NCBI GenBank assembly: GCA_002491195.1
Contig: DKVL01000020.1
Span: 1-64,000 of the forward strand
Source of the DNA: Lachnospiraceae bacterium UBA7179
Lineage (GTDB): Bacteria > Bacillota > Clostridia > Lachnospirales > Lachnospiraceae
Length of the DNA stretch: 64,000 nt
Reading direction: 5' to 3'
Below, piece by piece: positions 43,167 to 51,784 of the stretch. Position numbers and translations under genes: made by a program. Position 1 is the stretch's first letter. Every line of letters begins with the position of its first letter. Under the pieces are notes generated by a model. That model had not been told where the DNA came from, did not search any database, and saw only the letters and a program-made list of their open reading frames with translations.

Positions 43167-43967
43167 ATGGAGAATATGCAGGAAAACAGGACGCTGCAGT
43201 TTCGCTACTGCATGACGCTGGATTTTTCGGAGCCGGTCCAGAAACATCAGTTTACATTGCGCATGATACCGCAGTCCGATGAGCGGCAGACGATATCGGC
43301 GTGCAGGATTGAGCTGGAACCGGAATGTAAATACTGCGAAGAGGTGGACACTTTTGGGAACCGTTATATTTATGGTGAGATTGAGCATCTCCACAGCGAA
43401 TTTCGCGTGGAGGTGGCAGGCACAGCGGAAATCAGTGGAGGCGTGCAGCTGCCATGCAACAGGCAGATGATCGAACTGGCGCCTTATCGGTTCCCGTCGC
43501 AGTATACAAAGGCGGGAGAAACTGTCAGGAAATACTATGAAGTGCACGGTCTGCAAAAGGGCGAGGGAGCGCTCGCTTTTTCGACAAGGCTGCTGCATCA
43601 GATTTATCAGGATATGGAGTATGTGCAAGGCGTAACAGATATACACACAACTGCCGAGGAGGCTTTGGCAGGGAAAAAGGGTGTGTGTCAGGATTACGCC
43701 CATATTATGCTTGCACTGTGCAGGATGGCGGATATTCCGAGTCGTTATGTTGTCGGTATGATGCAGGGCGAGGGCTACTCGCACGCGTGGGTGGAGGTGT
43801 GTGCGGACGGGGAGTGGCATGGAATGGATCCGACCAACGACAGAGTCGTGGATGACACCTACATCAAGATATCACACGGGCGGGATTATCAGGATTGTAT
43901 CGTCAACCGCGGCACATTCCGGGGAAATGGGACGCAGACGCAGCAGGTGAAAGTGGTAGTAGTGTGA
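43167..43967 (+). CDS. Transglutaminase-like protein (cysteine protease fold)
   Basis: A 266-residue protein with an N-terminal beta domain (about 1-120) and a transglutaminase core. The triad is Cys in KKGVCQDYAHIMLALC, His in GYSHAWVEVC and Asp in WHGMDPTND. No signal peptide or span, so it is cytoplasmic. The family partner of ATP-grasp/alpha-E genes is predicted to act as a peptidase or amidotransferase on the product. The ribosome binding site GGAGG is close to the first ATG (43167); 43176 is an alternative. The stop codon overlaps a palindromic repeat. Confidence 0.9.
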   Translation: MENMQENRTLQFRYCMTLDFSEPVQKHQFTLRMIPQSDERQTISACRIELEPECKYCEEVDTFGNRYIYGEIEHLHSEFRVEVAGTAEISGGVQLPCNRQMIELAPYRFPSQYTKAGETVRKYYEVHGLQKGEGALAFSTRLLHQIYQDMEYVQGVTDIHTTAEEALAGKKGVCQDYAHIMLALCRMADIPSRYVVGMMQGEGYSHAWVEVCADGEWHGMDPTNDRVVDDTYIKISHGRDYQDCIVNRGTFRGNGTQTQQVKVVVV

Positions 43968-44025
43968 AGAGAAACGCAAGGGCAGCGTTTTTCATAGGAA
44001 TTTGGGTTGCTGTGCGGCGGAAATG
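43962..44025 (+). repeat. Modular palindromic intergenic repeat, copy 4 (short)
   Basis: GTGTGAAGAGAAACGC...GCGTTTTTCAT at 43962-43995 overlaps the stop codon of the transglutaminase gene. A weak GTTGCTGTGCGGCGG module follows. Confidence 0.55.
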
Positions 44026-44064
44026 AGATTTGAAACGGGCTCTTACAAAAAGGGGGGAGAGAAA

Positions 44065-45021
44065 ATGTCACAGGAAATTACATCTGAGATCAGCTCGATC
44101 TGTCAGGTGAAACTGCCAGTCGGAGAGACATTAAATATCAGAAGAAACAGATTATCGCCGTCGGGGGAAGGACGAGGCAGCAAAAAGAGAATCGGTATTG
44201 TCACCGGAATCCACGGCGACGAATTGGAGGGACAGTATGTCTGCTATGAGGTGATCCGGCGCATCGGGGAACATCCGGAGTATCTGACTGGGATTGTCGA
44301 TGTATATCCGGCTATGAATCCTATGGGAATTGATTCCATCACGAGAGGGATTCCCGGATTCGACTTGGATATGAACAGGATTTTTCCAGGGAGCAGGGAT
44401 GGCGCCATGACAGAGTATGTGGCGTATCAGATCATAGAAGATCTGTCGGGGGCAGATCTGATCGTGGATATCCATGCCAGCAATATCTATCTGACAGAGA
44501 TACCGCAGATTCGTATCAATGAGATCAGCAAAGACACGCTGGTGCCGCTTGCGCGTCATATGAATGTCGATTTTGTGTGGGTGCATGCGTCGAGTACGGT
44601 GCTGGAATCCACACTTGCTTACAGTCTCAACAGTACAGGGACACCGACGCTTGTGGTGGAGGCGGGCGTTGGCATGCGCATTACCAAAGCGTATTGTGAG
44701 CAGCTTGCGGACGGACTGATGAATACGATGAAAGTGCTCGGTATCTGGCAGGGGGAAGTCAATGCTGTCCGGGAACCGATCGTTGACGACAGGGCGGACG
44801 GTGTTGTCTTTTTTAATGCGCCCAGGGCCGGTATCTTTGTGCCGGAGGCAAAACACTGGACAGAGCTTGCACAAGGCGACAGAGTCGGCAATATCATTAA
44901 CCCGCTGACCGGGGAAGTTCTGGCCGAGATCACAACGCCTGAAAAAGGGATACTCTTTACGATCAGGGAATATCCGGTTGTCGATGAAGGCTCACTGGTG
45001 GGCAGACTTTTAAAGAAATAG
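44065..45021 (+). CDS. Succinylglutamate desuccinylase/aspartoacylase (M14-like) zinc hydrolase
   Basis: A 318-residue zinc-dependent amidohydrolase. Zinc ligands are His and Glu in GIVTGIHGDELEGQYVC and His in LIVDIHASNIY. The substrate loop DLDMNRIFPG is intact, and VVEAGVGM holds the likely catalytic acid region. A C-terminal barrel-like domain (about 235-318) has biotinyl-like GDRVGNIINPLTGEVLAEI. Members cut N-acyl amino acids or peptides. ATG at 44065 follows AAAGGGGGGAG. It lies directly after the transglutaminase gene and may process the product of the ATP-grasp system. Confidence 0.9.
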   Translation: MSQEITSEISSICQVKLPVGETLNIRRNRLSPSGEGRGSKKRIGIVTGIHGDELEGQYVCYEVIRRIGEHPEYLTGIVDVYPAMNPMGIDSITRGIPGFDLDMNRIFPGSRDGAMTEYVAYQIIEDLSGADLIVDIHASNIYLTEIPQIRINEISKDTLVPLARHMNVDFVWVHASSTVLESTLAYSLNSTGTPTLVVEAGVGMRITKAYCEQLADGLMNTMKVLGIWQGEVNAVREPIVDDRADGVVFFNAPRAGIFVPEAKHWTELAQGDRVGNIINPLTGEVLAEITTPEKGILFTIREYPVVDEGSLVGRLLKK

Positions 45022-45166
45022 TGTGAAGTGTGTAAAGAAATTCTAAGCGGCCAAAGGACGCCCGCTAAGAATTTCTAAATTACACACAGGAAGAATGCCA
45101 AGGGTAGGCATTCTTCACATTGATTGTTTGTGCCGCTGAGGCGGCATAACTAGAAGTGTGAAGGGC
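45021..45166 (+). repeat. Modular palindromic intergenic repeat, copy 5 (full)
   Basis: Three modules: a long inverted repeat (AAAGAAATTCTAAGCGG and CCGCTAAGAATTTCT, 45034-45077) inside GTGTG...CACAC ends, the core hairpin GAAGAATGCC...GGCATTCTTC (45089-45117), and TTTGTGCCG...CGGCATAAC (45127-45150). It ends GAAGTGTGAAG. It fills the gap between the two desuccinylase-like genes. Confidence 0.75.
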
Positions 45167-45178
45167 TGGAGGTTCGAT

Positions 45179-46105
45179 ATGCAGAAGAAAGTAATCTATG
45201 AATTAAATGCGCTGTACAGGGAGCCGATGCAGGTGACAGGGTATGTGTTCGGCGAGGGCGAAAAGTCCGTGTGCGTCGTCGGCAGTATGCGCGGAAATGA
45301 AGTGCAGCAGATGTTTGCGTGTAGCAGGCTGATTCAGCGTCTGAAAATATTAGAAGAACAGCAGATGATCGTGGAGGGACAAAGCATTCTTGTCATTCCC
45401 TGCGTCAATTCCTATTCCATGAATATCGGGAAGCGTTTCTGGTCGACAGACAATACCGATATTAACCGTATGTTTCCCGGATATCATGAGGGCGAGACGA
45501 CACAGCGCATTGCGGCTGGCGTGTTTGATGCGATCAAGGACTATGCGATCGGGATTCAGTTTGCCTCGAATTACATGCCGGGGCGTTTTCTGCCGCATAT
45601 TCGTATGATGCAGACTGGTTTCGAGGACATTGAGACAGCGAGGAAGTTTGCGTTTCCGTATGTGATCACGCGGAACACGCGCCCGTTTGATACGACGACG
45701 CTGAATTACAATTGGCAGATCTGGGAGACGCGGGCATTCAGTGTCTACACGACTGACACGGATGAGATTGACCGCAGGAGCGCAGCGGACGCAGTGAAGG
45801 GCATTGAGCACATGCTAAACAGTGAAGGGATTCTGCGCAGCAGGATTTCTGGCGGGTATCATTACAATTCACAGGTGCTCTGCGACGACGATCTGATGTC
45901 TGTTCGATGTCATACAGCAGGTTTTTATGAGAACAAGGTGTATGTCGGTGAGGAAGTGTACGAAGGGCAGCTGCTCGCTGAGATCACAGATCCCTATGAG
46001 GGAACAGTGCTGGAGCAGCTTACTGCGCCTAAGGACGGAACAGTCTTTTTCCAGCATAAAGCGCCATTGATCTATGCAGATACGGCAGCGGTAAAACTGG
46101 TGTGA
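45179..46105 (+). CDS. Desuccinylase/aspartoacylase-like paralogue lacking zinc ligands
   Basis: A 308-residue protein related to the product of the gene before it. It keeps the frame of the family (VIPCVNSYSMNIGKRFWSTD, then TDINRMFPGYHEGETTQRIA and the C-terminal barrel with VYVGEEVYEGQLLAEITDPY). But the zinc motif HxDE reads VGSMRGNEVQQM, without the His, and the DxHAS motif reads YAIGIQFASNY. It is therefore probably not a zinc hydrolase by itself and may be a regulatory or structural partner. ATG at 45179 has GGAGG upstream. It is translated after repeat copy 5. Confidence 0.85.
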   Translation: MQKKVIYELNALYREPMQVTGYVFGEGEKSVCVVGSMRGNEVQQMFACSRLIQRLKILEEQQMIVEGQSILVIPCVNSYSMNIGKRFWSTDNTDINRMFPGYHEGETTQRIAAGVFDAIKDYAIGIQFASNYMPGRFLPHIRMMQTGFEDIETARKFAFPYVITRNTRPFDTTTLNYNWQIWETRAFSVYTTDTDEIDRRSAADAVKGIEHMLNSEGILRSRISGGYHYNSQVLCDDDLMSVRCHTAGFYENKVYVGEEVYEGQLLAEITDPYEGTVLEQLTAPKDGTVFFQHKAPLIYADTAAVKLV

Positions 46106-46198
46106 TGATCATTTCTGCCTGAAAGCAGTCTATGATGCAAATTTGATGCATTCTTCCGATATAATAAAGCAAAATATGTCATATATTGGAGGAAAAGT

Positions 46199-48142
46199 AT
46201 GAATGCACCAATAAAAATGTTTATAAATCTGCTGCTGATTTGTCTGTTATGTGTGGGTGTGGGATCACATTTCAACCATGAGAAAGAGCCGATGTCCGCC
46301 ACACTGACGCAGATTGTCACGCCGCTGCAGACCGTTGGAAATCATATGTACTATGGAAGCCTTGACATAGAATGGCCGGACGGAGTGACTGCGCAGCTGC
46401 AGGAGGCGGATCCAGGCGAGCGCAGGACGTGGGATGCAATTGACCTAAAAGGACTGGGAGACGCCCCATTGGCGCCCAGAATATGGATCACACATTACAG
46501 GGCGGACTGTGAAAACGAGTGGAGGATCACCAGCGCGCTGCTGGATCTGCTGCCGGATACTACGCTGCAGTATACATACCGTGACCGGGAAAACAAGATC
46601 AATCTGTTTACCTACACAAACAGATACAAAAGCGGGTATATCTTAAATTGTAAGAACGATATCTATCTTGTGGAAGAGTTAACATATGGGAGTGAGAATG
46701 TCTTTGGAGGGCTGCTGGATGACAGGTCTGTCCGCTGGAACAGCGGGCACGAGGCTGGGAACAGGCATAACATGACCTGGATTAGCTTATTTGACAAGAT
46801 TCACATAGGGGAGGATTCGTTCCTGGCGCTGCGGTACACGGCGGATGATGGCAGGCGGTGGATCAAGCTGATTTGCGATGAGGCTGCTGGCATGACGAGC
46901 GATGAAGATGTCATTGTTTACCAGAAAATTGAGATCAAGCCAATCAAGGCGTTATCTGAGGAGCAGATAACATATAAGGATTACAATTTTGACGGATATC
47001 TGGACATCGGAGTGGCATCGGATACAGTCTGGCTCTGGAATCCTGATGAAGAAAAGTACGTGGAGACACAAGCACCGGAGGAATTTCTGCAGCTGCTGGG
47101 CGAACGAACGACTCTTTTTTCATTTTGGAATAAGATTGACTGCAGTAAGGAAGAATTTACATATATTCCGCAGGGACTTCTGGACAAAGTCGCGGATGCG
47201 ATGCGTGAGGGTACGGAACTGGAAACACTCAAGGCAATGGTCAATGACAGGGAACTGTCCGGGACGGAAATTCTGTCACTTGCAAAAGTCAATGTTGACC
47301 TGCGCCAGACAATTGTGGAGAGGAGCTGGTCGGGAGCGTATCTTATGGTGATGGCAGACGGTGATAATGATGGGATTATGGATATTATCGCAAGAGAGAG
47401 TTATGGCGGGAGTGACGGCTCTGCGGAGTTTGTATTTTACCAGGGACAGGAGAACGGTACTTTTCGGCGGACAACTTCATTTCCCTCTGTGCAGGAGGAA
47501 TTTGCCATACTCGAATACGACGGCAGAAATTATCTGTTCCGCACGCTCTTTGACTATGAGAAGAAGCTCTATAATGGTATCAGTATTACATACTGTGTGG
47601 ATGGAAGACGTATAGAACAGGCAGAACTCATGCTGAAACCCGAACGGTATGAAACGACGCTTGTGAATTGTACGCAGGAAAATTACAAAACGTACGCGGA
47701 ACAGATTGCGGCGGACAGTCTCAATTACAAGGCGTTGTTTGAGGGGGATAAGAACATATTGGGCAGCAGTGAGGAAAAACTGTCCGATTACGGAAAATAC
47801 CAGTGTGATCTCGACAATGACGGGGTGGTTGACGAATATGAGAAAGTATTGCGGAGCACAAGCAGTATCAATGTATGTGATTATTTGCATTTTAACGGAA
47901 CGGGCAAGGTGGCTGACACGGTGAATGAGATTCTTTTTTCATTGGAGGGAACGCCGGTCGTGATGTGGGTAGACGCAGTTCAGGGAAAAAATGTCATCAA
48001 TGTGATGTCACGAACCGGGCTTGAGGACATTGCGATTACCGGTTTTCTGGTCAGTGGCGCTTCGTATGAACAGCTTTATGATATTCGCGTGGATGCAACC
48101 TATGATGTTCTTACTATTCATAGTTTATACCCTGCTCTGTAG
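46199..48142 (+). CDS. Large exported or membrane-anchored protein with Ca-binding-like loops
   Basis: A 647-residue protein with an N-terminal signal or anchor (FINLLLICLLCVGVGS) and no lipobox. Two EF-hand/dockerin-like loops are visible: DGDNDGIMDIIARE (about residue 387) and DLDNDGVVDEYEK (about 538), and YNFDGYLDIGVAS resembles FG-GAP/VCBS repeats. It is not recognised as a whole. GGAGG is six bases before the ATG. It could be a surface protein that binds calcium or glycans. It lies after the desuccinylase-like genes but has its own region upstream. Confidence 0.7.
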   Translation: MNAPIKMFINLLLICLLCVGVGSHFNHEKEPMSATLTQIVTPLQTVGNHMYYGSLDIEWPDGVTAQLQEADPGERRTWDAIDLKGLGDAPLAPRIWITHYRADCENEWRITSALLDLLPDTTLQYTYRDRENKINLFTYTNRYKSGYILNCKNDIYLVEELTYGSENVFGGLLDDRSVRWNSGHEAGNRHNMTWISLFDKIHIGEDSFLALRYTADDGRRWIKLICDEAAGMTSDEDVIVYQKIEIKPIKALSEEQITYKDYNFDGYLDIGVASDTVWLWNPDEEKYVETQAPEEFLQLLGERTTLFSFWNKIDCSKEEFTYIPQGLLDKVADAMREGTELETLKAMVNDRELSGTEILSLAKVNVDLRQTIVERSWSGAYLMVMADGDNDGIMDIIARESYGGSDGSAEFVFYQGQENGTFRRTTSFPSVQEEFAILEYDGRNYLFRTLFDYEKKLYNGISITYCVDGRRIEQAELMLKPERYETTLVNCTQENYKTYAEQIAADSLNYKALFEGDKNILGSSEEKLSDYGKYQCDLDNDGVVDEYEKVLRSTSSINVCDYLHFNGTGKVADTVNEILFSLEGTPVVMWVDAVQGKNVINVMSRTGLEDIAITGFLVSGASYEQLYDIRVDATYDVLTIHSLYPAL

Positions 48143-48212
48143 AATGGAAAGTCTATTATGGGGATCAGTAACCCTGATGTCAATGTGAGCAAAAGGGTAT
48201 TGGGATATGAGG

Positions 48213-48249
48213 TTGACATGCTTTTGATTATTTAGTAAAATGTTTACCA
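48213..48249 (+). promoter_or_regulatory. Promoter and LacI operator upstream of lacI-type gene
   Basis: TTGACA at 48213-48218 and TAAAAT at 48236-48241 (spacing 17). The -10 is covered by a 17-bp imperfect palindrome TAGTAAAATGTTTACCA (48233-48249), very close to two sites before the galactanase gene. Confidence 0.7.
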
Positions 48250-48280
48250 GAACATTTTTGGAAAATAATGGGGGAAGCAT

Positions 48281-49264
48281 ATGGCAACGATTAAGCAGAT
48301 AGCAGAAAAGGCGGGCGTATCTCCGGCGGCAGTGTCAAGAGTATTGAATTATGACGAGTCAATTTCAGTCAATGACGAGACGCGGCAGGCGATTTTTGCG
48401 GCGGCTGACGAACTGGGCTACAAGAAGAAGGTGATCAAACCTAAGATCGACAATGTGGCGCTGATCTATTGGGTGTATCAGGAGGAGGAGCTGGAGGATA
48501 TTTACTTCAAGGCGATCTACGATACGATTCTGGAAAAGGCGCAGGAGTACAATGTGAAGTTGAAGATCTTTACCAAAGAAGATGGTATTGAGGCCATCAG
48601 TAAGCCTGTCACAGCGTTTCTTGCAATCGGATGGTTTAACCGCAAAGAGCTCGACTATCTCGCATCGGTTTCGGCGAATGGAATTTTCATCGACACTTCG
48701 CCGGATGAAAAGCGCTTTGATTCCGTCCGCCCGAATCTTGATTCCATAGTGACGCAGATCGTGGACTATTTCGTGGAAAAAGGTCATAAAGAAATTGGAT
48801 TTATCGGAGGCAGCGACCGGAATGTAGACACGCAGGCCAAGGCCATGGACGTGAGGGAGTGGTCCTTCCGGGGAAGTGTCCAGTATCACCAGTGCATGAA
48901 GGAAGCGCATATTCATATCGTAGAAAAGTTCTCGGTGAAGGAAGGGTATCGGATCGGGAAGGAGATTGCAGAACAGGGAAATCTGCCAACGGCCTTTTGC
49001 ATCGCCAGTGATACGCTGGCAATCGGTGTCCTTCAGGCATTCAACGAGGTCGGGATACAGATTCCAGAGCAGACAGCAGTATTCAGCATCAATGATGTGA
49101 ACATTGCGCAGTATGTATCTCCGCCGTTGACCACCTTTCGGATTGATATACCGCTGCTGTGCGAGTCGGCGCTGGATTTGCTGCAGGAGCGTGTTCTGCG
49201 GGGACGCACGACCACCAAGACGGTGTTTGTCAATGGAATACCAGTGTTTCGGAAAAGTTGTTAG
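48281..49264 (+). CDS. LacI/GalR-family regulator of galactan use
   Basis: A 327-residue repressor. The HTH and hinge are MATIKQIAEKAGVSPAAVSR and VLNYDESISVNDETRQAIFA; the sugar-binding domain has VDYFVEKGHKEIGFIGGSDR, FCIASDTLAIGVLQAF and VAVFSINDVNIAQYVSPPLT-like AVFSINDVNIAQYVSPPLTT. It belongs to the branch related to EbgR, which binds beta-galactosides. Matching palindromes lie in its own promoter and before the galactanase operon, so it very likely represses both and is released by galacto-oligosaccharides. GGGGGAAG precedes the ATG. Confidence 0.92.
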   Translation: MATIKQIAEKAGVSPAAVSRVLNYDESISVNDETRQAIFAAADELGYKKKVIKPKIDNVALIYWVYQEEELEDIYFKAIYDTILEKAQEYNVKLKIFTKEDGIEAISKPVTAFLAIGWFNRKELDYLASVSANGIFIDTSPDEKRFDSVRPNLDSIVTQIVDYFVEKGHKEIGFIGGSDRNVDTQAKAMDVREWSFRGSVQYHQCMKEAHIHIVEKFSVKEGYRIGKEIAEQGNLPTAFCIASDTLAIGVLQAFNEVGIQIPEQTAVFSINDVNIAQYVSPPLTTFRIDIPLLCESALDLLQERVLRGRTTTKTVFVNGIPVFRKSC

Positions 49265-49273
49265 AAACACGGC

Positions 49274-49304
49274 GAGCGGGGAAAGGTTTTTCCCCGCTCG
49301 TTTT
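49274..49304 (+). terminator. Terminator after LacI gene
   Basis: GAGCGGGGAAA pairs with TTTCCCCGCTC and is followed by GTTTT. Confidence 0.85.
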
Positions 49305-49323
49305 GATCCCTTCTGTGTATGAT

Positions 49324-50295
49324 TTACACTTGAATGCCTGCATCAGCAAGCATTTTTTTCAACTTTTTAATTTCTGCATCCTGATCAGCGAGCTTAGTAG
49401 CATTGTCAGCGAGTTTGGCATCCTGATCAGCGAGTTTGGCATCCTGATCAGCGAGTTTGGCAGCATTGTCAGCGAGTTTGGCAGCATTGTCAGCGAGCTT
49501 GGCAGCATTGTCAGCGAGCTTGGTAGCATTGTCAGCCAGTTCTGCATTCTGCTTTGCCAGAAGTATTTTGAATTCTACAATTTCAGGCGCAAGCAGTTCT
49601 TTTAATTCCTCACACATTTGATCACCCTCCTGTATCATTTTTCTAAATAGACTGATGTTGGCCTCTGATACGACATTCATGACAGAATCCGCGTTCTCCC
49701 TGTCCTCATTGTCCTGCAGCTTTGAGGTATTATCCAGGAACCAGCGTGCCTGTTCTCTGCTCATGGTGCGCGTTAGAGCTTTAAGGAACACATGGTTTTT
49801 TCCGTCCAGCTCTTTGGTCACGAGGATCTGCATCGGGAACAGCATTCCGTCGATGCGGTAGATGCCGTCTGACCGTTTGGTCACTTGATATAGTTCACCA
49901 AGCTGCCGCAGGAGCTTTTGCGGTTTCTGTTCCCGGACAAGCGTGATGGTAGTGTCCCTGTTAAATGTTTCGTCCGCATCTTTCGCGGCTGTGCTGTGTG
50001 CCATCTCGTCTTTGTACAGGCACGCGTAGGACAGTGCCTTGTAAAAAGTTCCGCCGTCCATGCTGTCTCCTGGTGATTTGTACTCAAATATATTATTCTT
50101 GAGGAAGAAGTCACCGATCTCATTTTTGATGACGGCGTTCTGTTTTTTCCTGATTACAAGAAAATCAATTTGAAGCGGCTTCTTACTTAGGTTGTGTTCC
50201 CTCTCGTATTTCAAGTCTTTTTTGTTTTCCCGCAGTTCCAGTTCGATCGCAGAGCAAAATGCGGGATGCCACTGTATATTATTTTCGACTTCCAA
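49324..50295 (-). CDS. PD-(D/E)XK nuclease-like protein with heptad-repeat tail
   Basis: A 323-residue protein. The N-terminal half has a nuclease-like motif: LQIDFLVIRKKQ (Asp), KNNIFEYKSPGDSMDGGTFY (Glu-x-Lys). This fits the Rpn/PDDEXK group found near mobile elements. The C-terminal 90 residues are made of about nine near-identical heptads LADNAAK or LADQDAK that should form a coiled coil. The start is unclear: a TTG at 50295 with AAGGATA about ten bases upstream. It breaks the link between the LacI gene and the galactan operon on the other strand. No target or phenotype can be given. Confidence 0.75.
   Translation of the reverse strand: MEVENNIQWHPAFCSAIELELRENKKDLKYEREHNLSKKPLQIDFLVIRKKQNAVIKNEIGDFFLKNNIFEYKSPGDSMDGGTFYKALSYACLYKDEMAHSTAAKDADETFNRDTTITLVREQKPQKLLRQLGELYQVTKRSDGIYRIDGMLFPMQILVTKELDGKNHVFLKALTRTMSREQARWFLDNTSKLQDNEDRENADSVMNVVSEANISLFRKMIQEGDQMCEELKELLAPEIVEFKILLAKQNAELADNATKLADNAAKLADNAAKLADNAAKLADQDAKLADQDAKLADNATKLADQDAEIKKLKKMLADAGIQV
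49380..49545 (-). repeat. 21-bp tandem repeats coding for heptads
   Basis: About eight tandem 21-base units with the core TTGGCAGCATTGTCAGCGAG, a few with CATCCTGATCAG in place. They are in frame with the nuclease-like gene, and the number can vary without frameshift. Confidence 0.85.
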
Positions 50296-50559
50296 TATTA
50301 TATCTTATCCTTCTCTGTTGTTTTGATTCTAATTTAGTATAGCATACAAAATTTTGGCACGCAATAACTACTTGAGTGCACTCCGTTACGGTTCACACAG
50401 GATTTAGCATTTACTGAGAATTATGATTTTACAAGCCATATACAAAAACGTCCATGCGGCAACTAAAAATCAATTTGGCTACAAGTCTCTTGTTTTGTGT
50501 TTTTGGCATGGATTTTTACCTGTTTTTTGATATCTTCTATGATAATTTATATATTTTAG

Positions 50560-50655
50560 TTGACAATCTGACAGTAAAATGATATATTCTAAATAGTAAA
50601 TAATTTACTAATAAAAAGTAAATATGCAAAAGATTAAATGGTAAATTATTTATCA
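50560..50655 (+). promoter_or_regulatory. Promoter and two LacI operators of the galactan operon
   Basis: TTGACA at 50560-50565 and TATATT at 50583-50588, spacing 17. Operator 1, TAGTAAATAATTTACTA (50594-50610), is a perfect palindrome just after the -10. Operator 2, TGGTAAATTATTTATCA (50639-50655), lies 45 bases further. Both match the site at 48233. The rest of the 50296-50699 gap shows no gene. Confidence 0.75.
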
Positions 50656-50699
50656 TAAGCATAAACATTCAAATATTATCAGTAAAGGAAAGGAGCGTT

Positions 50700-51773
50700 A
50701 TGGAGTTTATAAAAGGAATGGATGTTTCCATGCTGCAGGAGTTGGAAGGATATGGTGCAGCATATTTCTATCACGGAAAGCAGAGGGACTTGTTTGAAAT
50801 CCTCCGCGAGTCGGGAGTCAACATGATCCGGCTGAGACTGTGGCACGATCCATACTCTTTACAGGGAGAGCCTTACGGTGGGGGAACAAATGATTTTAAG
50901 ACCACGCTGGCGCTGGCAAAACGCGCGGTTGCGCAGGGCATGAGCTTTATGCTCAATTTGCATTACAGTGATTTCTGGACAGATCCCTCGAAACAGTTCA
51001 AGCCAAAAGCATGGGAGAAATTGAACCTGCAGGAATTAAAAGGCAGGGTGTATCAATATACGGATCAGACACTGCGGGCTTTGAGGGCGGAATCGGTAGA
51101 GCCGCAGTATGTGCAAGTCGGAAATGAACTGACAAATGGTTTTTTGTGGCCGGATGGTCATGTGGACAGCCTGGAAAATATGGTGCAGCTGATCAACGCC
51201 GGAATTGCCGCGGTAAAGGCATTTAACCCAGAGATTTCTGTGATGCTGCATCTGGATTTTGGAACAGACAATGCGCTGTACCGCAGATGGTTTTCTGCGA
51301 TCGAGAAGTATCAGCTTTCCTTCGAGATCATTGGAATGTCCTATTATCCATACTGGAATGGCAAACTGGAATTGCTGGAGCAGAATATGGCAGATATCAG
51401 CAGGCGATTTGGCAAAGATGTCCTTGTGGCGGAGACGGCAATTGGCTATACTGCGGACTCCCTGGGATGTCATGGAATGGTCTACTCGCAGGAACTTGCA
51501 GACAAGACGGACTACCCGCCGACAAAGCAGGGGCAGCAGCATTTCCTCAGGGATCTGGCGAAGGCGATCCGTGATGTTCCCGATGAACGCGGGAAAGGGT
51601 TCATTTATTGGGAGCCAGAGTGGTTACCGTTTCCGCAGTGTGCATGGGCGAAGCCGGCGGGCTGCGAATACACCAATGACAAGGGCGTGTTGGGGAACTC
51701 ATGGGCAAATCAGGCGCTGTTTGACAAGCAGGGATATGCAAACCCGGCGTTGGAAAATTTAAACGAAATGTAG
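50700..51773 (+). CDS. GH53 endo-beta-1,4-galactanase, cytoplasmic
   Basis: A 357-residue glycoside hydrolase of family 53. It cuts beta-1,4-galactan from pectin side chains. The catalytic acid is Glu143 in VQVGNELTNG and the nucleophile Glu245 in VLVAETAIGY. Other conserved parts: NMIRLRLWHDPY, MLNLHYSDFWTDPSKQ and FEIIGMSYYPYWNG. The catalytic domain begins at residue 4 with no signal peptide, so it acts inside the cell on oligosaccharides that the ABC importer brings in. It is the first gene of the operon, under two LacI operators. The ribosome binding site is AAAGGAG. Confidence 0.93.
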   Translation: MEFIKGMDVSMLQELEGYGAAYFYHGKQRDLFEILRESGVNMIRLRLWHDPYSLQGEPYGGGTNDFKTTLALAKRAVAQGMSFMLNLHYSDFWTDPSKQFKPKAWEKLNLQELKGRVYQYTDQTLRALRAESVEPQYVQVGNELTNGFLWPDGHVDSLENMVQLINAGIAAVKAFNPEISVMLHLDFGTDNALYRRWFSAIEKYQLSFEIIGMSYYPYWNGKLELLEQNMADISRRFGKDVLVAETAIGYTADSLGCHGMVYSQELADKTDYPPTKQGQQHFLRDLAKAIRDVPDERGKGFIYWEPEWLPFPQCAWAKPAGCEYTNDKGVLGNSWANQALFDKQGYANPALENLNEM

Positions 51774-51784
51774 GAAGGAGAACG

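Noticed and set aside
48365..49270. Long open frame of 301 codons on the minus strand opposite the LacI gene
   Set aside because: The + strand frame has a clear LacI protein with start and ribosome binding site; the antisense frame has no recognisable domain and mirrors its codon pattern.
49380..49545. Possible CRISPR-like regular repeat
   Set aside because: The 21-bp units are contiguous, without spacers, and are in frame with a protein as heptads.
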